A program made the translations under genes and the position numbers. Below, piece by piece: positions 15,521 to 24,527 of a stretch of 64,000 bases of DNA (its first letter is position 1; every line of letters begins with the position of its first letter). Below the pieces are notes generated by a model. That model did no database searches. It was not told the DNA's origin and saw only the letters and a program-made list of their open reading frames with translations. The DNA is from Oscillospiraceae bacterium (lineage in GTDB: Bacteria; Bacillota; Clostridia; Oscillospirales; Acutalibacteraceae), in assembly GCA_015066345.1 (NCBI GenBank), contig SVOQ01000001.1, positions 1-64,000 of the forward strand, written 5' to 3'.

Positions 15521-17182
15521 TTATTTTTTCCAGGAGGAGTTAAGCTGAACTGTACGGTTGAAAATGGGATTTTCGGGGGTTGAGTCTTTATCAACGCAGA
15601 AATAACCGTTTCTCATAAACTGGAATGAGTCAAGGGATTTAGCGTCTGCAATGCTTTCTTCAATAAGGCAATCCTTAAGGACGATTAATGAATCGGGATT
15701 GATTGCGTTAACAAATTCGTCGTCGGGAACACCCGCAGGGTCTTCAACATTGAAGAGTCTGTCGTAAAGTCTGACTTCGGCTTTAAATGCCTTAGGACCT
15801 GCCCAGTGAATTGTACCCTTAACTTTTCTTCCGTCGGGAGCATTACCACCCTTGGTTTCGGGGTCGTAGGTACAATGGAGAACGGTTACATTACCGTTTT
15901 CGTCTGTTTCGTAAGAATTACAGGTGATGAAGTAAGCACCTTTAAGACGAACTTCGTTACCGGGGAAGAGTCTGAAATATTTTTTAACGGGCTCTGCCAT
16001 AAAGTCGTTACGTTCAACGTAAATCTCTTTACCGAAAGTAACGGTCTTTTTGCCAAGCTCGGGTTTGTCGGGGTGTACTTCAACCTCAATTTCCTCAAAC
16101 TGTCCTTCGGGGTAGTTGTCGATAACTACTTTAAGGGGGTCAAGGACCGCCATTGCTCTGGGGGCGTTTGCGTTAAGTTCATCTCTTACACAAGCTTCAA
16201 GAAGACCGTAGTCAACAACACTGTAAGCCTTTGAAACGCCTACCTTCTCAATGAAAGTGCGAAGAGCCTTTGCGGGGTAACCGCGTCTTCTCATACCGCA
16301 GATGGTAGCCATACGGGGGTCATCCCAACCGCTGACAAGGTTATCGGTAACAAGGCGGATGTTTCTTCTCTTACTTGTGATACAGTAGTTAAGGTTAAGT
16401 CTTGCGAACTCAATCTGTCTGGGGGGTTCTTCAAAACCAATCTGCTCAATAAACCAGTTGTAAAGAGGTCTGTGGTTTTCGAATTCAAGGGAACAGAGGG
16501 AGTATGTTACACCCTCACGTGCATCAGAAAGGGGATGAGCAAAGTCATAAATGGGGTAAACGCACCATTTGTCACCTGTCTGATGATGGCTTGTGTGCAT
16601 AATTCTGTAAATGGCGGGGTCACGCATATTCATATTGGGTGATGCCATATCAATTTTTGCACGTAAAACCTTTGCACCGTCGGGGAACTCGCCGTCAGTC
16701 ATACGCTTGAAAAGGTCGAGATTTTCTTCAACACTTCTGTCGCGGTAGGGACTGTTTTTACCGGGCTCGGTAAGAGTACCGCGGTATTCACGCATTTCCT
16801 CGGCAGTAAGGTCATCAACATAAGCCTTGCCGTCTTTTATGAGCTTAATTGCACATTCGTAAAGGAAATCAAAGTAACTTGATGCGTAAAGACATTTATC
16901 CCACTTGAATCCGAGCCATTCGATATCCTCTTTAATGGATTCAACGTATTCAATATCTTCCTTTGCGGGGTTTGTATCGTCAAGACGAAGGTTACAAACA
17001 CCGCCGTACTTCATAGCGGTTGTAAAGTCAATGCAGATAGCCTTTGCGTGACCGATATGAAGATAGCCGTTGGGCTCGGGAGGGAAACGGGTCTGTACCT
17101 TTGTGTTAACACCCTCGCGTAATTCTTCATCAATAATATCGTGAATAAAATTGGATAAATTTTCTGTTTTAATTTCTTCCAT
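15521..17182 (-). CDS. glnS: Glutaminyl-tRNA synthetase
   Basis: This 553-residue class I synthetase charges tRNA-Gln with glutamine. It has the PEPNGYLHIGHAKAI block (HIGH), DDTNPAKE, the GlnRS-specific CDTVE/NYCITSKRR region in place of KMSKS, and two C-terminal beta-barrels typical of the family. The start is ATG 17182 behind AAGGAG; an in-frame ATG at 17209 lies inside the end of gltX. It follows gltX by 10 bases, so GluRS and GlnRS form an operon. Having GlnRS means Gln-tRNA can be made directly, without depending on GatCAB. Confidence 0.95.
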   Translation of the reverse strand: MEEIKTENLSNFIHDIIDEELREGVNTKVQTRFPPEPNGYLHIGHAKAICIDFTTAMKYGGVCNLRLDDTNPAKEDIEYVESIKEDIEWLGFKWDKCLYASSYFDFLYECAIKLIKDGKAYVDDLTAEEMREYRGTLTEPGKNSPYRDRSVEENLDLFKRMTDGEFPDGAKVLRAKIDMASPNMNMRDPAIYRIMHTSHHQTGDKWCVYPIYDFAHPLSDAREGVTYSLCSLEFENHRPLYNWFIEQIGFEEPPRQIEFARLNLNYCITSKRRNIRLVTDNLVSGWDDPRMATICGMRRRGYPAKALRTFIEKVGVSKAYSVVDYGLLEACVRDELNANAPRAMAVLDPLKVVIDNYPEGQFEEIEVEVHPDKPELGKKTVTFGKEIYVERNDFMAEPVKKYFRLFPGNEVRLKGAYFITCNSYETDENGNVTVLHCTYDPETKGGNAPDGRKVKGTIHWAGPKAFKAEVRLYDRLFNVEDPAGVPDDEFVNAINPDSLIVLKDCLIEESIADAKSLDSFQFMRNGYFCVDKDSTPENPIFNRTVQLNSSWKK

Positions 17183-17192
17183 ATTAAACTCC

Positions 17193-18857
17193 TTAGAGGG
17201 ATTCAACAATCCCGTTGATTCGTGCTGAAACTGTATCTTTACCCAGAAGCTTCATAATTGAGCAAAGGTCGGGAGTATTTTTTCTGCCCGTAACCGCAAG
17301 GCGGATAACGGTTGAAACATCACCAACGTGACCCTTGAAAGCTTCGGGGTTTTTCTTGTATTCTTTTACGTTTGGTGTAAAACCAAGGGGCTCACACATA
17401 TCCTTAATTTTACCAAACCATAAATCTTTATCATCGTTTTCGTCGTAAATTTCAATATATTTAAGAAGAATTGCCTTAGCATCTTCTTTATTGATATTTT
17501 CGGGAAGGTCAAAATCGGGTTTGAAATATGCATCAAACATATATGCGAAATATTCTTTAACCTCGCTCCATTTGGCAATATCCTTACGGGGCTTGGGGCT
17601 TTCGCGGTCAATGTTTACCATATTACGTGAAAATTCAGGGTTTTTGGTAAACTCGTTGTAGAAATCCGCATCATATTCTTTAGCCCATTGAGAAACTCTG
17701 GTGTAAACCGTATCGGCATCCATAACCGAAATAACGTTTTTACTTACGTCATTAAGTTTAACTAAGTCGAAAAGACAACCGCTGGGGCTCATCTTCTTAA
17801 GGTTAAAGGGGAAACTGAAAGCATCCGCTTTGGGATTTGCTCTACGCCAGTCCTCGAAATTTGAGTTGAGCAGAGTGAGAAGGTACTCAATAAGGCTTTC
17901 CTTGGGGAATCCTTGCTCAACGAAGTAACTGACTGCGGCTTCGGGGTCTTTACGTTTGGAAAGTTTACGTTTTGTGCCGTCCTCTTCGTCAATTTTCATA
18001 ACCTGGGGAGTGTGTGCGTATTTGGGTACTTTAAAACCACAGGCTTTGAAGAGAGCAATATGCTTGGGTACGGATGAAATCCATTCTTCACCACGGATAA
18101 CGTGGGTTGTCCTCATAAAATGGTCATCACAAGCGTGGGCGAAGTGGTAAGTAGGAATACCGTCGGATTTTAAAAGAACTTCGTCAATAATATTTTCGGG
18201 CATTTCAATTTTACCGCGGATAATATCATCAAAGAAAATTCGTTTATCTTCCTGTCCGTCGGAGCGGAAACGGAGAACGTAAGGTTTACCTGACTTTATG
18301 TTTTCTTCGATTTCTTCGAAAGAGAGGTCACGGCATTTTGCCCATTTTCCGAAATAACCCCAGATAAGAGCATCGCCTTTTTCCTGCTCCTCACGTATTG
18401 CGGAAAGTTCTTCTGCGGTACAGAAACAGGGGTAAGCAAGTCCTTTTTGGACTAATTCTTTAGCAACGGTCTGATAAATCTCGGCACGTTTGCTCTGGGT
18501 ATATGGACCGTAAGCCCCCTTTTCTTCGTTAAAGCCTGTAACACCCTCGTCAAAATCAATACCAAAGGAATTGAACCCATTGATAATGGCGGAAACACCA
18601 TCGTCAATCTCACGTTTTTTGTCAGTGTCTTCAATACGAAGGTAGGAAACGCCTTTAGTTGCCTTTGCGGTGAGTACATCAACAAGTGCACCGAAAAGAC
18701 CGCCTATGTGAAGGTATCCTGTGGGGCTCGGTGCAAAACGGGTAACCCTTGCACCTTCGGGAAGGTTTCTTTCGGGGTATTGTTCTTCAAGTTGAGCTAC
18801 TGTACCCGTAATATTGGGAAACAGTAAGTCAGCAAGTTTATTGCAATCGTAATTCAT
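17193..18857 (-). CDS. gltX: Glutamyl-tRNA synthetase
   Basis: This 554-residue class I synthetase attaches glutamate to tRNA-Glu. It has RFAPSPTGYLHIGGLFGAL (HIGH), YLRIEDTDKKRE, and KRKLSKRKDPEA (KMSKS loop). A CFCTAEE segment corresponds to the usual GluRS zinc/knuckle region with only part of the cysteines. Length is slightly above the typical 480-500 residues. It is the first gene of the gltX-glnS operon and diverges from rnpB. Confidence 0.95.
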   Translation of the reverse strand: MNYDCNKLADLLFPNITGTVAQLEEQYPERNLPEGARVTRFAPSPTGYLHIGGLFGALVDVLTAKATKGVSYLRIEDTDKKREIDDGVSAIINGFNSFGIDFDEGVTGFNEEKGAYGPYTQSKRAEIYQTVAKELVQKGLAYPCFCTAEELSAIREEQEKGDALIWGYFGKWAKCRDLSFEEIEENIKSGKPYVLRFRSDGQEDKRIFFDDIIRGKIEMPENIIDEVLLKSDGIPTYHFAHACDDHFMRTTHVIRGEEWISSVPKHIALFKACGFKVPKYAHTPQVMKIDEEDGTKRKLSKRKDPEAAVSYFVEQGFPKESLIEYLLTLLNSNFEDWRRANPKADAFSFPFNLKKMSPSGCLFDLVKLNDVSKNVISVMDADTVYTRVSQWAKEYDADFYNEFTKNPEFSRNMVNIDRESPKPRKDIAKWSEVKEYFAYMFDAYFKPDFDLPENINKEDAKAILLKYIEIYDENDDKDLWFGKIKDMCEPLGFTPNVKEYKKNPEAFKGHVGDVSTVIRLAVTGRKNTPDLCSIMKLLGKDTVSARINGIVESL

Positions 18858-18896
18858 ATAAAAAACTCCAAAATGTAATCAATAGTTTGACATCTT

Positions 18897-18925
18897 ATTA
18901 TTGCAGAAAATTCAAAAAGTATCAA
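18897..18925 (-). promoter_or_regulatory. Candidate promoter of gltX-glnS
   Basis: Minus-strand TTGATA (18925-18920) and AATAAT (18902-18897) with 17-base spacing, 39 bases upstream of the gltX start. Confidence 0.45.
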
Positions 18926-18973
18926 TAGTTTTTAGGTAAATTTTTTGTATTAATATACTTTAATATATAAAAC

Positions 18974-19002
18974 TTGACTAAAAATTAAATTTAATGTAGA
19001 AT
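18974..19002 (+). promoter_or_regulatory. Promoter of rnpB
   Basis: TTGACT (18974-18979) and TAGAAT (18997-19002), 17 bases apart, placing the transcript start at about 19008 where the RNA helix P1 begins. Confidence 0.75.
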
Positions 19003-19007
19003 AAATC

Positions 19008-19352
19008 ATTCGGTAAAATGGGCAGTCGCGGATGTGCTTTGCACAGACGAGGAAAGTCCGGGCATCATACGGCAGGGTAACGGCTAACGGCCGCCGAGGG
19101 TAACCTTAGGGAAAGTGCAACAGAGATATACCGCCGATTTTTTCGGTAAGGGTGGAAAGGCGAGGTAAGAGCTCACCGGCGTGGTGGAGACATCACGGCC
19201 ATGTAAACCCTACCCGATGCAACACCGACAGGGGAGTCAGCCGGACAGCGATTTTTCGCAACCCCGAAGGGTGGCTTGAACCTTGTGGCAACGCAAGGTG
19301 TAGATAGATGATTGCCTTAAACGACAGAACCCGGCTTACAGTTTTACCGAAT
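19008..19352 (+). ncRNA. rnpB: RNase P RNA (M1 RNA)
   Basis: This is the catalytic RNA that removes 5' leaders from pre-tRNAs. The ends pair as ATTCGGTAAAA (19008-19018) with TTTTACCGAAT (19342-19352), forming P1. The universal core segments are present: GAGGAAAGTCCGGGC near 19049 (CR-I), the GGTAACGGCTAACGGCC region, GGTGGAAAGGCGAGGTAAGAGCTCACC, and the 3' ACAGAACCCGGCTTAC motif near 19324. Its protein-side modulator RnpM (YlxR) is encoded near 59.4 kb. Length of about 345 nt is usual. Confidence 0.95.
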
Positions 19353-19356
19353 ACCA

Positions 19357-19407
19357 GGGTGTGTCAATTAGGGGTTTATTAAATATAAATCGTTAATTGA
19401 TGCACCC
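19357..19407 (+). other. Long imperfect inverted repeat between rnpB and the dockerin gene
   Basis: GGGTGTGTCAATTA (19357-19370) pairs with TAATTGATGCACCC (19394-19407) with two mismatches around a 23-base AT-rich loop. No T-run follows. It could terminate or process the rnpB transcript, or serve as an operator or leader structure for the dockerin gene that begins 29 bases downstream. Confidence 0.4.
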
Positions 19408-19435
19408 TAATTTACTAATGAAAAAGGGGGGTATT

Positions 19436-20800
19436 ATGAAAAAACTTGCAATTTTTCTCGTGGCAGTTATGCTCGTTTGTACTATGAGTGTAACGGCTTT
19501 TGCTGAAAATAATATCCCTGTAAGTGCCGAATTTTCCGAAACCGTTGACGGAGATATCCGTCTGGTGATTTATGCTCACAATCCCCAAAAATTAGTGTCA
19601 TTTTTCACCCTTGTGGAATATGACATAAATTTATATTCTCTTAAAGAAGCCTATGCGAGTACAACGGAGCTTTCAAATGGTGACGAAGTTGATAATTTTA
19701 CAGGTTCGTGGGTTTTCGGAAATCTGGCGGATAAAAGCGGGTGCGTAGGTGCATTCGTTTCTTACGGCGGTGTTACCAAAAATGGCCGTGTGGCGGCTTG
19801 TGAATTTATAATTCACCCCGAAACCTCCCGTAATAATTTAAATGATATTAAAGTTTATCTCAAAGAATACATAACCGATGATGACGATGAAGAAAATGAT
19901 ATATACAAAAAAACTCCTGTGAATTTTACTCAAGAGGATTTGGATATTTCGGGTAAGTTTGAGTTTTCGGTGGGAGAAACCGTAACTATTACATCAATAA
20001 AAACAAGTGATGAAATTATTTTTATCCCTGAAAGTATTGATGGTGTTACCGTTCGTTCATTGGTGATAAACGATTTTTCAAAAAATCCCTTTACAGTTTT
20101 CGGACGAAATGTTTTAAGGGTGGATAAGGGGATTTTCAGTTCACAGAATACAGTTATTGCTCCTCTTGGCAGTGCCCCCGAAGCGGCATCGAAAATTGGT
20201 GGTAGCAATTATTTTTCATATAAAGAAAATGTTGTTGCAGACTCTGATGAACCGATTTTTTATACTCATCAATACCTTGTAAACGACAGTAAGAGTCTTT
20301 TTGAAAGTTCGTTGGAATATGGGGTTAATCCCTCCCATAAAACTTTGCCCTATCTCGGAACGGGTACTGAAATCACACTCACAAACGGCAATACAAAATG
20401 TGTGTTTTCCCTTTGCGTAACGGGGGATGTAAACGGCGACAGTGTGTGCGATGTCCTTGATACAATGCTTTGCGAAAGATATATAAACGGTTTTGAGGAT
20501 TTGGATGGTGTATACCTTAAAAGCACCGAGTTTACGGGGGATGAAGAAGTTGATATTCAGGATTATGCCCAGATTGTAAACCAGGCCCTTGAGGGCGAGG
20601 ACCTTGTTTTTGAAGGTGTACGTGGTGACCTGAACGGTGATTATGCAGTTGATATACTTGATGCTTTTGAGTTCAATAAACTTTCCAAAAGAAGTGATTT
20701 GACTTCAGAACAAAAAGCAAGAATGGATTTTAATAATGACGGTATAATTGACTCGTCAGACGGTAAATTTCTTGAGATTTTAATTGAATCCTTTATATAA
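19436..20800 (+). CDS. Secreted protein with two dockerin modules
   Basis: This 454-residue protein starts at ATG 19436 behind AAGGGGGG; the in-frame ATG at 19397 is inside the inverted repeat. It has a Sec signal peptide ending VTAFA (about residue 23), then a beta-sandwich of cohesin/CBM character (about 25-130). A segment with LRR_5-like text (IPESIDGVTVRSL) follows at 195-260. Two type I dockerins complete it, each with two calcium F-hand loops: 329-386 (GDVNGDSVCDVLD and TGDEEVDIQDYAQ) and 396-452 (GDLNGDYAVDILD and DFNNDGIIDSSDG). Dockerins bind cohesins, so the protein is probably part of, or attached to, a cell-surface multi-enzyme complex. No enzyme domain is seen, so a scaffold or adaptor role is possible. 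Confidence 0.85.
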   Translation: MKKLAIFLVAVMLVCTMSVTAFAENNIPVSAEFSETVDGDIRLVIYAHNPQKLVSFFTLVEYDINLYSLKEAYASTTELSNGDEVDNFTGSWVFGNLADKSGCVGAFVSYGGVTKNGRVAACEFIIHPETSRNNLNDIKVYLKEYITDDDDEENDIYKKTPVNFTQEDLDISGKFEFSVGETVTITSIKTSDEIIFIPESIDGVTVRSLVINDFSKNPFTVFGRNVLRVDKGIFSSQNTVIAPLGSAPEAASKIGGSNYFSYKENVVADSDEPIFYTHQYLVNDSKSLFESSLEYGVNPSHKTLPYLGTGTEITLTNGNTKCVFSLCVTGDVNGDSVCDVLDTMLCERYINGFEDLDGVYLKSTEFTGDEEVDIQDYAQIVNQALEGEDLVFEGVRGDLNGDYAVDILDAFEFNKLSKRSDLTSEQKARMDFNNDGIIDSSDGKFLEILIESFI

Positions 20801-20806
20801 AAAATT

Positions 20807-20831
20807 CCCTTGAGAATCAAGTTCTCAAGGG
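20807..20831. terminator. Bidirectional terminator between dockerin gene and rsmA
   Basis: CCCTTGAGAA (20807-20816), 5-base loop, TTCTCAAGGG (20822-20831), then TTTGTTTTT on the plus side. Confidence 0.9.
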
Positions 20832-20838
20832 TTTGTTT

Positions 20839-21693
20839 TTATTGGAAGAGAATATCGGAAAGTTTTGCAAAATCTTCCATTGTCATTTTTTCTGCTCTTA
20901 CGGTTTTTTCAAGTCCCGCCTCGGCAAGAGCATTAGCAATTACGTCTTTTTTAATGCCCGTACCTGAACTTAATGAATTTTCGGCGGTTTTTCGTCTTTG
21001 TGAAAAAGCGGCTTTAACTGTTTTAAAGAAATTTGCCTCGTTCTTAACATTTACGGGTGGATTTTCCCTTACTGTAAGGCGGATAACCTCGCTGTTTACC
21101 TTGGGTGGAGGGAGGAAGGAGTCACGGGGCACAAAGAAAAGTTTTTCGCTTTTCGCATAGTAATTTACCGCAACCGTAACCGCACCGCCGTCACGACTTC
21201 CCACTTCTGCACAAAGCCTGTCCGCCGCCTCTTTTTGTACCATAACCGTAATGGATTTAAGGGGTAAACGGCTTTCTAAGAGGAGCATTATAATGGGTGA
21301 GGTAATGTAGTAGGGGAGATTAGCACAAACTACAATATCCATACCCTTGCATTTTTCTTCAATGATGCCTTTAAGGTCGGCTTTCATAACGTCCTTGTTT
21401 ATAATTTCAACATTGTCGAACTCTGCAAGAGTTTCTTTTAATACGGGTAAAAGGCGTTCGTCAAGTTCAAAACTTAAAACTTTACCCGCCCTTTTTGCAA
21501 GTTCTGCCGTAAGAACACCGACGCCGGGACCGATTTCAATAGCACAGGTGTTTTCGTCAAGTCCTGCCGCCTCCGCCATAGCGGGGCAAACCTCAGGGTC
21601 TACGAGGAAATTCTGCCCGAGACCTTTATTGAATGTGACACCGTGACGTGACATAACGGATTTTATAACATTGATATCGGAAAGATTTCTCAT
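20839..21693 (-). CDS. rsmA: 16S rRNA dimethyladenosine transferase
   Basis: This 284-residue SAM-dependent enzyme dimethylates the two adjacent adenosines in helix 45 of 16S rRNA during late 30S maturation. It has GQNFLVDP at the N-terminus, motif I EIGPGVGVLT, motif II acidic FELDERL, the catalytic NLPYYITSPI, and C-terminal FLPPPKVNSEVIRL and FSQRRKT. Length fits KsgA/RsmA. It is single in its orientation here, diverging from the rhamnosidase gene. Confidence 0.95.
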   Translation of the reverse strand: MRNLSDINVIKSVMSRHGVTFNKGLGQNFLVDPEVCPAMAEAAGLDENTCAIEIGPGVGVLTAELAKRAGKVLSFELDERLLPVLKETLAEFDNVEIINKDVMKADLKGIIEEKCKGMDIVVCANLPYYITSPIIMLLLESRLPLKSITVMVQKEAADRLCAEVGSRDGGAVTVAVNYYAKSEKLFFVPRDSFLPPPKVNSEVIRLTVRENPPVNVKNEANFFKTVKAAFSQRRKTAENSLSSGTGIKKDVIANALAEAGLEKTVRAEKMTMEDFAKLSDILFQ

Positions 21694-21711
21694 TATTACC
21701 TCCGAAAAGTA

Positions 21712-21740
21712 TTGAAAATAAATCTCAAGTGGGATATATT
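21712..21740 (+). promoter_or_regulatory. Promoter of the GH78 gene
   Basis: TTGAAA (21712-21717) and TATATT (21735-21740), 17-base spacing, 48 bases before the ATG at 21789. Confidence 0.6.
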
Positions 21741-21788
21741 AATTATATATTTTTAAAACAATATGTCAACTCTGAAAGGAGAACGAAA

Positions 21789-23984
21789 ATGAAAACCATA
21801 AGAGATGCATTTTTTATAAGACAAGGCGTTGATATGGGTGATATCCGCCCTGTTTTTAATAAAGTTGTGTGGATTGATAAGCCAATACTCAAAGCCACTC
21901 TTACTTGCTCGGCTTTAGGTTATTATGAAGCATACCTTAACGGTGCAAGAGTGGGTAAATTTATTTTAGCACCCGGTTGGACAAGCTACGGTAAACGTAT
22001 TCAGTATCAGGAATACGACGTTACTTCTTTAATGGAAGAGTGCAATACACTTGATATTGCCTTAGGTAACGGCAGACGTTATCACGGTAACGGGCATGAG
22101 CATTATGAGAGCATCACGGATAAAGAAGATGCACTTATTGCCGCACTTCATATTGAATATGAGGATGGTACGGAGGAATTTATTCCTACGGATTCAAGTT
22201 GGGAATGTTCAAAAAGCAATATTCTTTATTCTCACGTTTACAATGGTGAAACCGTTGATTTTAATGCCAATACAGACGAAAAATTCCCCGTAAAAGAACT
22301 CAGGGATATTGACACAAAAATCCTGATTCCTCAGGAGGGCGAAGAAGTCCGCGAAATGGCAAGACTGGGAGTTTGTGAAGTTATAACCACACCCAAGGGT
22401 GAATTGGTGCTTGACTTCGGGCAAAATCTTACTGGCTATGTTGAGTGGAAAGTTCCTGCTCAAAAGGGTAAGGAGTTTAGACTTTATCACGCAGAAGTTC
22501 TTGACAGAGACGGTAATTTCTATATAGATAATATGCGTAGTGCAAAGGTTGAAATCAAGGTTATTTCAGACGGCAACGAGCATACATATAAACCCCATTT
22601 TTCATATCAGGGCTTCCGTTACGTTAAACTCGAAGGCTTTGACAAAAATGCTATAAATCCTGATGATTTTAACGCGGTTGTAGTTTTCTCCGATATGAAA
22701 CGTACGGGCTACTTCGCTTGCGGACACGAGCTTGTGCAACAGCTTTATGAGAATATAGTATGGGGTCAGAGGGGCAATTTCCTCGATATACCCACCGACT
22801 GCAACCAACGCGACGAGCGTTTTGGTTGGACGGGCGATGCTCAGGTTTTTGCACGTACCGCATCAATAAACTACAGAACCAAGAAATTCTTTAAAAAATG
22901 GATGCACGATGTTGCTGCCGACCAGCATGAGGATGGGGGTATTCCCCACATTGTTCCTGATACAGGTTGGGACTCTTACGGCTCATCCGCATGGGCGGAC
23001 GTAGCGGTAATCGTACCCTATTGGGTTTACAGAACTTACGGTGACACCGAGATTATCAGAGAACAGTTCGAGTCTATGAAAAAGTGGATTCTCTTTATGG
23101 AATCCAAGGGTAGCGAACGGGGTCTTTTTGATACACACGACTGTCACTTTGGTGACTGGCTTTCACTTGATGCAGGTGACGAGGCAACGGGAGGATTTAC
23201 GGATAATGACCTTATTGGTTCTGCATACCTTGCTTACTCAAATAGTTTGTTTATTGAAATGGGTAAGGCAATTGGCGAGGATATGAGTTATTTCGAGGAG
23301 CTTTATGATTTATCTGTAAAGGCTTATCGAAAGAAATATATCAATACCGGTAAACCCGAGCACGAAACTCAGACTGCAAATGTTCTTGCTATTTATTTTG
23401 ACCTTACAGATGATATTCAGCGTGAAGGTGCAAAGCTTGTAAAGGATATTGAGGAGTGCGGTCACCTTAAAACAGGTTTCGTAGGCACACCGTATCTCTT
23501 ACATGCACTTACCAAAATCGGCAGAAGTGATGTTGCTTATAAATTACTTCTTAAGGAAACCTTCCCCTCATGGCTTTTCCCTGTAACAAAGGGTGCTACC
23601 ACAATGTGGGAGCGTTGGGACGGTATGAAGGTTGACGGTACTTTCGCAACTCCTGAAATGAACTCCTTTAACCACTATGCATACGGTTCAGTGGGTGATT
23701 GGCTTTACACAACCGTTGCAGGTATCGACAGCGACTTCAACGAACCCGCATATAAGCATATAATTTTCAGACCCCTTCCCATTAAAGAATTGGGTTACGC
23801 AAAGGCGCGTATTCTTACGGAAAACGGTGAAATTATTTCTTCCTGGGAATATACAGGTAAGGGTAACGAGTGCAAATTCTCATTTACCATACCCACAGGC
23901 TCCCACGCAACCCTCTACCTCGACAACGAGGAATACGAATTCGAAAGCGGTACATACGATACTGTTTTTGAGTATGAAGGATAA
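21789..23984 (+). CDS. Alpha-L-rhamnosidase, GH78
   Basis: This 731-residue enzyme hydrolyses terminal alpha-L-rhamnose from rhamnosides such as pectic rhamnogalacturonan or flavonoid glycosides. It has an N-terminal beta-sandwich with YEAYLNGARVG and APGWTSYGKR, a second beta-domain with DFGQNLTGYVEW and FSYQGFRYVKLEG, then the (alpha/alpha)6 barrel. The catalytic block is DIPTDCNQRDERFGWTGDAQ (general acid region), with WADVAVIVPYWVYRTYGD and FNHYAYGSVGDWLY further on. There is no signal peptide, so it acts in the cytoplasm on imported oligosaccharides. Start ATG 21789 follows AAAGGAGAACGAAA. It is monocistronic between its own promoter and terminator. Confidence 0.93.
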   Translation: MKTIRDAFFIRQGVDMGDIRPVFNKVVWIDKPILKATLTCSALGYYEAYLNGARVGKFILAPGWTSYGKRIQYQEYDVTSLMEECNTLDIALGNGRRYHGNGHEHYESITDKEDALIAALHIEYEDGTEEFIPTDSSWECSKSNILYSHVYNGETVDFNANTDEKFPVKELRDIDTKILIPQEGEEVREMARLGVCEVITTPKGELVLDFGQNLTGYVEWKVPAQKGKEFRLYHAEVLDRDGNFYIDNMRSAKVEIKVISDGNEHTYKPHFSYQGFRYVKLEGFDKNAINPDDFNAVVVFSDMKRTGYFACGHELVQQLYENIVWGQRGNFLDIPTDCNQRDERFGWTGDAQVFARTASINYRTKKFFKKWMHDVAADQHEDGGIPHIVPDTGWDSYGSSAWADVAVIVPYWVYRTYGDTEIIREQFESMKKWILFMESKGSERGLFDTHDCHFGDWLSLDAGDEATGGFTDNDLIGSAYLAYSNSLFIEMGKAIGEDMSYFEELYDLSVKAYRKKYINTGKPEHETQTANVLAIYFDLTDDIQREGAKLVKDIEECGHLKTGFVGTPYLLHALTKIGRSDVAYKLLLKETFPSWLFPVTKGATTMWERWDGMKVDGTFATPEMNSFNHYAYGSVGDWLYTTVAGIDSDFNEPAYKHIIFRPLPIKELGYAKARILTENGEIISSWEYTGKGNECKFSFTIPTGSHATLYLDNEEYEFESGTYDTVFEYEG

Positions 23985-23990
23985 GAGAAA

Positions 23991-24014
23991 AATCCCGACC
24001 GAGCGGTCGGGATT
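23991..24014 (+). terminator. Intrinsic terminator of the GH78 gene
   Basis: AATCCCGACCG (23991-24001) pairs with CGGTCGGGATT (24004-24014), followed by TTTT. Only 7 bases after the stop codon. Confidence 0.9.
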
Positions 24015-24017
24015 TTT

Positions 24018-24228
24018 TAATGAATAATGAATGATGAATAATGAAAAATGAATAATTTCGGGGCTAAAGCCGAATTATAGATAAAGTAGTTGTAACGCGA
24101 TAGCTCAACCTCTCTGCGTAAGGAGAGAGGGGGACCGCCTTGAAATATTTTTTGTTATGATAAAGCAAAAAGCGTGTGGTCGATTTGTTGTATGAATTAA
24201 TTAAACGGAGCGGTGGAGAGTCCTATAA
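24018..24228 (+). repeat. Composite intergenic palindromic repeat (family A, copy 1)
   Basis: After the terminator come AT-rich AATGAATGATGAATAATG words and a small hairpin CGGGGC-TAAA-GCCGA (near 24058). Then TTGTAACGCGATAGCTC leads to a strong hairpin CCTCTCT-GCGTA-AGGAGAGAGG (about 24109-24130) followed by GGGACCGCC. The matching end, GGAGCGGTGGAGAGTCCT, lies at about 24207-24223, so roughly 70 bases have been inserted in the second stem. A related element with the same order of parts lies at 55085-55227. No gene is visible here. Confidence 0.65.
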
Positions 24229-24233
24229 AAACA

Positions 24234-24271
24234 AAAAGTGATGTCTGCTTAATAAAACGGACATCACTTTT
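24234..24271 (-). terminator. Terminator of the XRE gene
   Basis: Minus-strand AAAGTGATGTC, 14-base loop, GACATCACTTT and then a TTTTTGTTTTT tract. The stem overlaps the gene's stop codon. Confidence 0.8.
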
Positions 24272-24467
24272 ATTCTCTTCCTATAAAAAAGTCAGCACTA
24301 ACGTTGTAAAAATCACAAAGCTTAATGAGGTCATCAATTTTTAATTCGGCTCTGCCGACCTCTATGTGATTGTATCCTTGTTGAGATTTGTCTATAATCT
24401 TGGCAACTTCTGCTTGAGTTAAGTCGTTGTCTTCCCTTAAACTTCTCATACGTTCACGGTAATCCAA
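24270..24467 (-). CDS. Small XRE-family helix-turn-helix regulator
   Basis: This 65-residue protein is a single HTH_3 domain: MRSLREDNDLTQAEVAKII for helices 1-2, DKSQQGYNHIEVGRAELK for the recognition helix and turn, and LIKLCDFYNVSADFFIGR for helices 4-5. It has no other domain. It starts behind GGAGGGATTTG and diverges from the zinc-ribbon/coiled-coil gene, whose promoter lies 61 bases away. It could autoregulate and control that neighbour; no operator palindrome is evident. Confidence 0.88.
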   Translation of the reverse strand: MDYRERMRSLREDNDLTQAEVAKIIDKSQQGYNHIEVGRAELKIDDLIKLCDFYNVSADFFIGRE

Positions 24468-24527
24468 GGCAAATCCCTCCTACGTTATAGTATGTAAATA
24501 TATTCTATCACGGAGAGTTTTTTTGAA

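Noticed and set aside
15806-16234. 142-residue plus-strand ORF inside glnS
   Set aside because: It is antisense to the conserved C-terminal half of GlnRS and has no start signals.
19357-19407. Intrinsic terminator of rnpB
   Set aside because: The stem is AT-rich with a 23-base loop and no T-run follows, so it is listed only as an inverted repeat.
24018-24228. Small RNA gene
   Set aside because: The strong stems recur at 55.1 kb in the same order next to unrelated genes and no promoter is evident; a dispersed repeat explains it better.
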